DNA of 64,000 nt from Leadbettera azotonutricia ZAS-9. GTDB taxonomy: Bacteria; Spirochaetota; Spirochaetia; Treponematales; Breznakiellaceae. The stretch lies in assembly GCF_000214355.1 (NCBI RefSeq), contig NC_015577.1:1816453-1880452 (forward strand), in the 5' to 3' direction. The notes beneath the pieces are model-generated. The model saw only the letters and a program-made list of their open reading frames with translations, had not been told where the DNA came from and made no database searches. Both the position numbers and the translations under genes were made by a program. Of the stretch, positions 59,400 to 64,000 are shown one piece after another (position 1 is the stretch's first letter; each line of letters begins with the position of its first letter).

Positions 59400-59918
59400 T
59401 TACCATTGTTCAGCGGTTTGGCCTGTTATTTTGGCGGTTTTCGCGGCGGCATCCCCGGCAGCGGCCATGGCCTGCGTACCGGCAATCATAGCGGTACCGA
59501 AAGCGGCGGCAATGGCTGCTGTGGCTTTAAGGGCAACTTCTGCGCCTTTTACAGCCTTTTCCATGGCTTCCTGTTTAGTTTTTGCAGTTTCTATGCTTTG
59601 GCCGAGTTGGGTATATTCAGCCTTTAAACGCTTTATCGCTTCGCTTTCAGGATCAACGCCGTTTTTAATGAGCCGCTGTATTTCCGTGCCGTATGCCTTT
59701 TGCCCTGCCTCTGCGGCGGCAAGATCGCCCTTGACGGCAAGGATAGCGGCACCGCATATTTTTTGTTTTTCTATAAATTTATCAACTTGTTCAGTTTTGA
59801 AACCTTCTGCGAATTTCTCGAATTTCTTTTTTGTGGATTCCGAGACTTCACCCATGTCCTCGAATGCCTTCTTTGCAGCTTCGAAATTTGCATTTATTTT
59901 AAGCGTTAAGTCGGCCAT
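59400..59918 (-). CDS. Phage tail tape-measure protein, N-terminal part
   Basis: 172 residues. LKINANFEAAKKAFEDMGEV and the helical repeats lead to AAAGDAAAKTAKITGQTAEQ, then a Trp and TAA (59402-59400). The same frame continues as ACC ATG with MAYAAKMTGVS, the expected next part of a tape-measure protein. So one gene of about 1020 codons has an in-frame TAA in place of a sense codon (CAA, AAA or GAA would fit). It may be a nonsense mutation, an error, or readthrough. Confidence 0.78.
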   Translation of the reverse strand: MADLTLKINANFEAAKKAFEDMGEVSESTKKKFEKFAEGFKTEQVDKFIEKQKICGAAILAVKGDLAAAEAGQKAYGTEIQRLIKNGVDPESEAIKRLKAEYTQLGQSIETAKTKQEAMEKAVKGAEVALKATAAIAAAFGTAMIAGTQAMAAAGDAAAKTAKITGQTAEQW

Positions 59919-59956
59919 TATTTCACCTTTGCCCCATGATACTTATTAAGAGACTT

Positions 59957-60871
59957 TTAAAACTCCAGAGCGATAACGGCGGCGGCATCCATTAAGGCCC
60001 CATCGGTGCGATGATATGCAAGGAAGCCCACAGCCCCGGTTTGGGAATACAGTTCATTAAGGCGCTGTATAACCTGGCTGTTTGTCCTGTCTACGATGGT
60101 ATAAGAACTGAGATTCCCGAAGGCTACCGGCTTGGCTCCCGTTGCAACATCCGGCAGGGCGGAAAGATAGACAGGGCATCCGAAGATGGACCCGGCAATA
60201 AAGGAAGCATCAGGAGAGAGCGCCCGCCCTCCGGGAATAAACACCGGGTTTCCGGCTGCATCTGCCAAAGGAATGACAGCGGACAAGGTTTTAGGGTTCA
60301 TGAGCCATGCGGCGGACGAATGGTAACGCAGGGGGAGGGCGGCGAACATGGCCAGTAGATCTGCGTATGCGATCGTGGCGCCGCCCGCTGCCTGGGGTAT
60401 CGCATCCAGCAGGAGGCCCCTCGGCTGGCCTGTCCCTGTGCCATTTATGAAAGCATCGTCTTCTTTTTCCCCGATTGCTTGCCCGAATACATCGGCTATC
60501 ACTGTATCGATATTAAAGGCGGAATCTCCGATCATTTCCTCGGTTACTATTCCGATTCCCCCAACTTTATTAAGTCCAAAATGGCGGGATCCGAATGTTG
60601 CGTCCGGTGTAGGAAACGATCCGTTTTCAGGAACCCATGAAACTGCCGGCAAGGCCGTATTGATAGGAATGTCCTTCCCCCCGCTGCTGGCCTGGTGGAT
60701 GGTGGCAAGGCTGCGGACAGGGAACCGGGAAGCCCTGGCAATAATGCGGTCGGCAATTTCAACGGGTACGGTTATATCTCCGGTTCCGATTGCCCGAATT
60801 TCTGCGCGATAATCTGCGGCGGTGATCTGATTGCGCAAATACTTTAGAAATAATTCTTTTTCCTTGTTCAT
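59957..60871 (-). CDS. HK97-fold phage major capsid protein
   Basis: 304 residues; AGAAGGAG precedes the ATG. VPVEIADRIIARASRFPVRS, SWVPENGSFPTPDATFG, FGLNKVGGIGIVTEEMIGDS and EKEDDAFINGTGTGQPRGLL are the hallmark segments of HK97-family capsids. The N-terminus before VPVEIAD is only about 35 residues, so the usual 100-residue delta (scaffold) domain is absent. The preceding gene encodes a coiled-coil protein that could supply it. It is directly followed by the tape-measure gene without portal, head-tail or tail-tube genes. Confidence 0.9.
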   Translation of the reverse strand: MNKEKELFLKYLRNQITAADYRAEIRAIGTGDITVPVEIADRIIARASRFPVRSLATIHQASSGGKDIPINTALPAVSWVPENGSFPTPDATFGSRHFGLNKVGGIGIVTEEMIGDSAFNIDTVIADVFGQAIGEKEDDAFINGTGTGQPRGLLLDAIPQAAGGATIAYADLLAMFAALPLRYHSSAAWLMNPKTLSAVIPLADAAGNPVFIPGGRALSPDASFIAGSIFGCPVYLSALPDVATGAKPVAFGNLSSYTIVDRTNSQVIQRLNELYSQTGAVGFLAYHRTDGALMDAAAVIALEF

Positions 60872-60935
60872 AATTGGCTCCTTCTGCCTCCCGGCAGTAG
60901 TTGTAATTTGCCAGGCTCAAGCCCGGCACGGTTCC

Positions 60936-61559
60936 TTAATTATTCCGGGACATGATGTTCTTATAGCGTTTTCTCCATTCTGCATTATCCTGCTTTACTT
61001 GTTCAGGGGTGCGAATTTCGGGAAGTCCCAGAATATCAAGACGAGATCTTGAGGACAAAACGACCTTTTCAGGGAAACCCGGCAATTCAAGCGGTGTGGT
61101 TTCTTTAAGGCCCTTGAGCACATCCCCAAAAAAATGACCGATCCCATTTATTCCAGAAAACACATCAAGGAATGTCTCACATCCCAAGCCATCAGAATAC
61201 AAATTGAATTCTTCGCGGGCGTTTTCTATCTTCTCCATGGCTTTAATTATTTTGTCCGCTTCACTCTGGGCAAGTAAAGAAAGATCCTCGGCTGCTTTGC
61301 GTACAAGAGAAAGGCGGCGATCAATCTCAGGTTTTTTTTCTTCCTGAGTAAGTTTGTCCCGCTGCTTTTTAAGAAGTTCAATCCGGGAAGCTGCCAGCCG
61401 TTCGAGTCTTAATTCTTCCCTGGTGGATTCTGTTTTTTCCGGCTTCATCGACATATAGCCGATATTGTCTTCACGATGCTTTTTTATCTCTTTTTCGAGA
61501 GCCTTGATTTCCGCCTTGATTTCCTCTACAGGGTTGGCAGCCTTAACCTCTTCTTTCAT
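60936..61559 (-). CDS. Coiled-coil protein before the capsid gene, scaffold candidate
   Basis: 207 residues; GGAGG lies upstream of the ATG. Residues about 10-120 are strongly coiled coil and charged (EEIKAEIKALEKEIKKHRED and LERLAASRIELLKKQRDKLT). A more compact C-terminal part includes LELPGFPEKVVLSSRSRLDI and QVKQDNAEWRKRYKNIM. Its position and helical nature fit a separate scaffolding protein. No protease motif is seen. Assignment is by context. Confidence 0.5.
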   Translation of the reverse strand: MKEEVKAANPVEEIKAEIKALEKEIKKHREDNIGYMSMKPEKTESTREELRLERLAASRIELLKKQRDKLTQEEKKPEIDRRLSLVRKAAEDLSLLAQSEADKIIKAMEKIENAREEFNLYSDGLGCETFLDVFSGINGIGHFFGDVLKGLKETTPLELPGFPEKVVLSSRSRLDILGLPEIRTPEQVKQDNAEWRKRYKNIMSRNN

Positions 61560-61634
61560 AAATCCTCCACGTGTTTAATATACCAGGTAATTAAACCCGG
61601 CGTTTATAGTTCCACCATACCAGTTTATAAAAAT

Positions 61635-61943
61635 CTATGTTGAGAAAGTAACAGAAAGTAACGCTTTTTTCTTGTCATAGTGCCTTTTTCTTAGGGCTCC
61701 ACCGCTCCTGTTACCTGCTTTTGTTAATATGCGTTGTTTTATAAATTGCTCAATCTCTGCAATTCCCATCATCCAGGGAATTTTCTCATTTTCCAGCCAT
61801 ACAATAATAGCATCAAAAAAAACACCTTGAGCGGGTTTATAAAATGGCGCTTCTTCAGTTGCTTCAATAAGTCCCTTTAACTCCATGCGTTCAAGCAGCC
61901 TGTTTTTTTTCTCTGCAGGTGTAAATATCTGTTTCTCTATCAT
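61635..61943 (-). CDS. Small phage-type protein, paralogue of the 62140 gene
   Basis: 102 residues. The C-terminal block IEQFIKQRILTKAGNRSGGA with LRKRHYDKKK aligns with MDGFMKGRVYSAIGHRCNGA with MRVYRCRER in the gene at 62140. The shared pattern is F(I/M)K-R(I/V) followed by GA(L/M)R. It overlaps the 67-residue gene by four bases. It could be a regulator or replication accessory; no known family. Confidence 0.55.
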   Translation of the reverse strand: MIEKQIFTPAEKKNRLLERMELKGLIEATEEAPFYKPAQGVFFDAIIVWLENEKIPWMMGIAEIEQFIKQRILTKAGNRSGGALRKRHYDKKKALLSVTFST

Positions 61944-62143
61944 TTTTGGTATTTCTCTCCGGCTATTTTTTCTTTGATGATTTTACTATCCAGATCGAGG
62001 ACTTCGCAAAAGGCAAAAAAATAATTACTACTAAAAAAATCTGTATCATTATCCTTTAAAGCTGATTCAACGATTCCATAAATTAAATTATGGAAAGCTT
62101 CCTTTACCGTATATCCCCGCTGTTCGAGTTTTGGATTTTTCAT
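61940..62143 (-). CDS. Small phage-type protein
   Basis: 67 residues. GYTVKEAFHNLIYGIVESAL and SSNYFFAFCEVLDLDSKIIK resemble small proteins seen in spirochaete phage-like regions (aromatic FF-x-F then IIxxK). It overlaps both neighbours by four bases each (ATGA), so the three small genes are one translational unit. Function unknown. Confidence 0.5.
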   Translation of the reverse strand: MKNPKLEQRGYTVKEAFHNLIYGIVESALKDNDTDFFSSNYFFAFCEVLDLDSKIIKEKIAGEKYQK

Positions 62144-62457
62144 TTTTTATCACCGGCAGCAGCCCTCTGCCTTTCCCTACAGCGGTATACCCTCATGGCC
62201 CCGTTGCATCTATGGCCGATGGCACTGTAAACGCGGCCTTTCATAAACCCATCCATGTCTTGCACTTTTAGGAATTGCGGCTTTTCGGTTTTTATTTTTA
62301 ATTCGTAAAACTGGATGATTTTTTTAAGCGAAGAACTCTCGCTTATTTGATATCGGTCGTATTCCCATTTTTTTATATAGCCCGCTTTTTCAAGGGCAGC
62401 TATAAACAGGGCTATTTCATCTGCCCGGCCTTGTACCGGGTGCTTTGGGGTTCCCAT
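62140..62457 (-). CDS. Small phage-type protein, first of a paralogue pair
   Basis: 105 residues. A winged-helix-like N-terminal half reads IALFIAALEKAGYIKKWEYD, then FLKVQDMDGFMKGRVYSAIG and a basic tail with HRCNGAMRVYRCRERQR. It shares the C-terminal motif with the gene at 61635. The 229 bases upstream (62458-62686) have no recognised feature. It could act as a DNA-binding protein. Confidence 0.55.
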   Translation of the reverse strand: MGTPKHPVQGRADEIALFIAALEKAGYIKKWEYDRYQISESSSLKKIIQFYELKIKTEKPQFLKVQDMDGFMKGRVYSAIGHRCNGAMRVYRCRERQRAAAGDKK

Positions 62458-62686
62458 GCTCTGCTCCTCTCCGTCATCCCGACGGTGATAAAAGTATCAT
62501 ACTGTAACGGGTAACATTTGTAAACCCAAAATAGCCGAAACAGCCCAACTGCGGTTTTTTTGGCCTTCCCATTTTACCCTCTTAATTTTTGCGTGACCCT
62601 ACAGAGGCTTTACATGGGCGGTTTTGGGCACTTTGCCCCAGAGATTCGACCCGCCCCCCGCCTCTCGGATATCCTTTATAAGCTGC

Positions 62687-62866
62687 CTATGTGGCGGCCT
62701 CCTTGGCGCGGTCAAGCATAACGTCTATTGCGTACTGCGCTTCACTGTTTATCATTTCCGGCTCTCCTCCTTCCCGTTTCTGCGCCGGGGTCTGGGTAAA
62801 GCCCCGGATTATCCTGGTCGGTTTACCAGATTTCCGGCTCTTCTCTTTCAGTTTCCTTGCCCCCAT
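62687..62866 (-). CDS. Short basic ORF overlapping the primase end
   Basis: From ATG 62866 the reading gives about 59 residues, very basic at first (MGARKLKEKSRKSGKPTRII) and ending MINSEAQYAIDVMLDRAKEA. An alternative is a 22-residue peptide from ATG 62755, which has AAGGAGGAG about nine bases upstream. The overlap with the primase gene (44 bases) and the odd composition leave this uncertain. Confidence 0.35.
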   Translation of the reverse strand: MGARKLKEKSRKSGKPTRIIRGFTQTPAQKREGGEPEMINSEAQYAIDVMLDRAKEAAT

Positions 62867-64000
62867 AAGGACTGTTTTCCGTTTCTGTTGCCGTGGTTTC
62901 GGACACCAAGACACAAGAATTGTTAAAATCCGTATTAGTTTCTATAATTTTCTCCCGCGAGAGAATTAACTCGAAATTTAGGTTTTCTTGTGTCTCTGTG
63001 TTTTCTCGTACAAATACACGAGTTGACTTGCCATCAATTTTTCTAAACTTTGTAAAAATTCCGCGCTTTTCAAGCTCATTTGTAAAGGTTTTTGACTTCA
63101 TCGGGGTTCTAATGCCCTGTTGCATCAGACAATAGCGTTCAAATTTTGCGTAAAATTCTGATTTTGGCTCATAGTTAGTTACGGTGAAGGCATCGCTATC
63201 CTCCAGGAACTGCTTTATAAGGTCTTGTTCGTCAAAATACTCCAATGTTGCGGCATCGATTGCCTTACAATCCGGCATTTTGCGTCCATTGGCATAGTAT
63301 TTCACTGCGTACTGCATAAACAGATTGAGGATTTTCCCATATTCCGGTATAAATGAATCCTCTAACCCCTCGTTTTTGGTTTCAAATTGAGCATTAAAAG
63401 GTACCAGGCGAAAACGCTTTTTTTCGCTTTTGCCAAAGCTGTCAATGGGAATTTTGTCATTTGAGGCGATAAAAACTTTGCATTTTAATGAGCAACTATA
63501 GCCATCCCTCCCTTTTTTCTCGACCCATACCCCGTCGCCATCCCCGGCAATAGACTTCAATTCATCAAGGTTTAACTTGCCATGATCGGGCTTCAAGTCA
63601 TATAAAATGGCCGCCCTTTTTCCCGGAAGCCCCGCCTTATCGAACCGCGACTGACTGCCGGGTTCCTTGATAACCAAACTGCGGGGAAGTGTTGTAGCAT
63701 AATCTCCTATAATTTTTTGAAGGGTTCGCAGTAACGTTCCTTTTCCATTGCTACCTTGCCCATAGAAATTGGTGATGCGGTCGGTGTAATGTCCGAATAA
63801 TGAGGTTCCGCAAGCGGTAAGCAGCCAGCCCATTAATTCCTGATTTCCACAGGCTGCCCATTTCAGGAACTTCATAAATTCTTCCGGTTCCCCTGTCTCG
63901 GGCTTAACCGCTGCGCTCATTGTGAAATGATCCTCGGGTGTTGACGGCCTCATGCTTCCATCGGTAGACACGGCTACCCCGGCGCAGTTTATAAGCGCAT
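62823..64000 (-). CDS. D5/P4-type primase-helicase, 5' end beyond window
   Basis: The frame is open to the window edge; upstream of the GTG at 63971 it still reads ALINCAGVAV, in line with the INCxxGV start of the D5 helicase domain, so the N-terminus lies past 64000. GSMRPSTPEDHFTMSAAVKP is the D5 N-terminal module. Walker A is FYGQGSNGKGTLLRTL, and AGDGDGVWVEKK and CKVFIASNDKIPIDSFGKSE are superfamily-3 helicase motifs. It would open and prime the element's replication origin. The missing part may carry the primase domain. Confidence 0.88.
   Translation of the reverse strand, partial: ALINCAGVAVSTDGSMRPSTPEDHFTMSAAVKPETGEPEEFMKFLKWAACGNQELMGWLLTACGTSLFGHYTDRITNFYGQGSNGKGTLLRTLQKIIGDYATTLPRSLVIKEPGSQSRFDKAGLPGKRAAILYDLKPDHGKLNLDELKSIAGDGDGVWVEKKGRDGYSCSLKCKVFIASNDKIPIDSFGKSEKKRFRLVPFNAQFETKNEGLEDSFIPEYGKILNLFMQYAVKYYANGRKMPDCKAIDAATLEYFDEQDLIKQFLEDSDAFTVTNYEPKSEFYAKFERYCLMQQGIRTPMKSKTFTNELEKRGIFTKFRKIDGKSTRVFVRENTETQENLNFELILSREKIIETNTDFNNSCVLVSETTATETENSPYGGKETEREEPEIW

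Larger units (their letters stand above)
52766..64000. mobile_element. Accessory element: satellite-like or eroded prophage, right end outside window
   Basis: Phage-type content: Xre regulator and PIN cassette, small early genes, excisionase-like protein, D5 helicase, HK97 capsid, tape-measure protein. The left border lies between maf (52613) and about 54150; the right border is past 64000. No integrase, terminase, portal, protease, connector, tail-tube, lysis or tRNA gene is visible. No direct-repeat attachment site could be identified with only one end in view. Confidence 0.7.

Noticed and set aside
59400-59402. Alternative genetic code (TAA as sense) in the phage-like element
   Set aside because: Only one gene shows an internal TAA; TAA and TGA end neighbouring genes normally.
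59957-60871. Encapsulin rather than phage capsid
   Set aside because: Sequence segments fit phage HK97 capsids, and a tape-measure gene follows; no cargo enzyme gene is adjacent.
1-64000. CRISPR arrays, rRNA, tRNA and insertion sequences
   Set aside because: No spaced direct repeats, no rRNA or tRNA cores and no transposase with terminal inverted repeats were seen; the Rpn-family gene has no flanking repeats.

Overview
The window looks like a chromosomal segment of a spirochaete, most likely a Treponema of the termite-gut type. The basis is family recognition: many outer-membrane-style proteins with short signal peptides, spirochaete-type lipoproteins (SSC and AGC lipoboxes), and the block rpsB-tsf-frr-uppS-cdsA-dxr-rseP next to rpsF-ssb-rpsR-rplI-dnaB. 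Base composition is near 50 % G+C over most of the window, but clearly AT-rich over about 1-6.9 kb and in parts of the last 10 kb. The genus is inferred; no rRNA or tRNA gene was found to settle it.

Layout. (1) 1-16.3 kb is one uninterrupted minus-strand cluster. Reading from its 5' end it holds a NusG paralogue, a nucleotide-sugar 4,6-dehydratase, a DegT-type sugar aminotransferase, a three-subunit molybdenum hydroxylase, aroB, an outer-membrane barrel, an AlbA_2/ATPase protein, UDP-glucose dehydrogenase, an ABC flippase broken by a frameshift at an A8 tract, a Wzi-like capsule protein and a glycosyltransferase that runs off the window. It reads as a surface-polysaccharide locus under processive antitermination. 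(2) 16.4-23.6 kb carries two envelope genes including a SPOR protein, secA, decayed fragments, UPF0175, a mazEF pair and an Rpn-family nuclease. (3) 23.6-34.5 kb is plus strand: an ABC importer operon ending in a winged-helix/nucleotidyltransferase fusion, then nnr, Nudix and DUF445 genes; a minus-strand omptin is set among them. (4) 34.5-38.2 kb is minus strand (rlmN, TPR proteins, rsmD). (5) 38.2-42.8 kb is the plus-strand rpsF-ssb-rpsR-rplI-dnaB operon. (6) 42.8-52.6 kb is minus-strand housekeeping: maf, rpsB, tsf, frr, uppS, cdsA, dxr, rseP, a CpXC protein and a WD40 protein.

(7) 52.7-64.0 kb is an accessory element. A minus-strand Xre/PIN cassette and a plus-strand run of small phage-like genes ending in an excisionase-like protein diverge from a face-to-face promoter region with shared operator-like sequences. 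A late minus-strand operon carries a D5-type primase-helicase (cut by the window end), three small ORFs, a coiled-coil protein, an HK97-fold major capsid protein and a tape-measure protein with an in-frame TAA. No portal, terminase, protease, connector or integrase is visible, so this is either a capsid-encoding satellite-like element or an eroded prophage whose remainder lies past 64 kb. It is the best candidate for an undescribed system here.

No gap between genes exceeds 300 bases. The longest (about 62.46-62.69, 56.40-56.62, 21.81-22.06, 54.69-54.87 kb) are described under individual entries; 62458-62686 shows nothing I can name.
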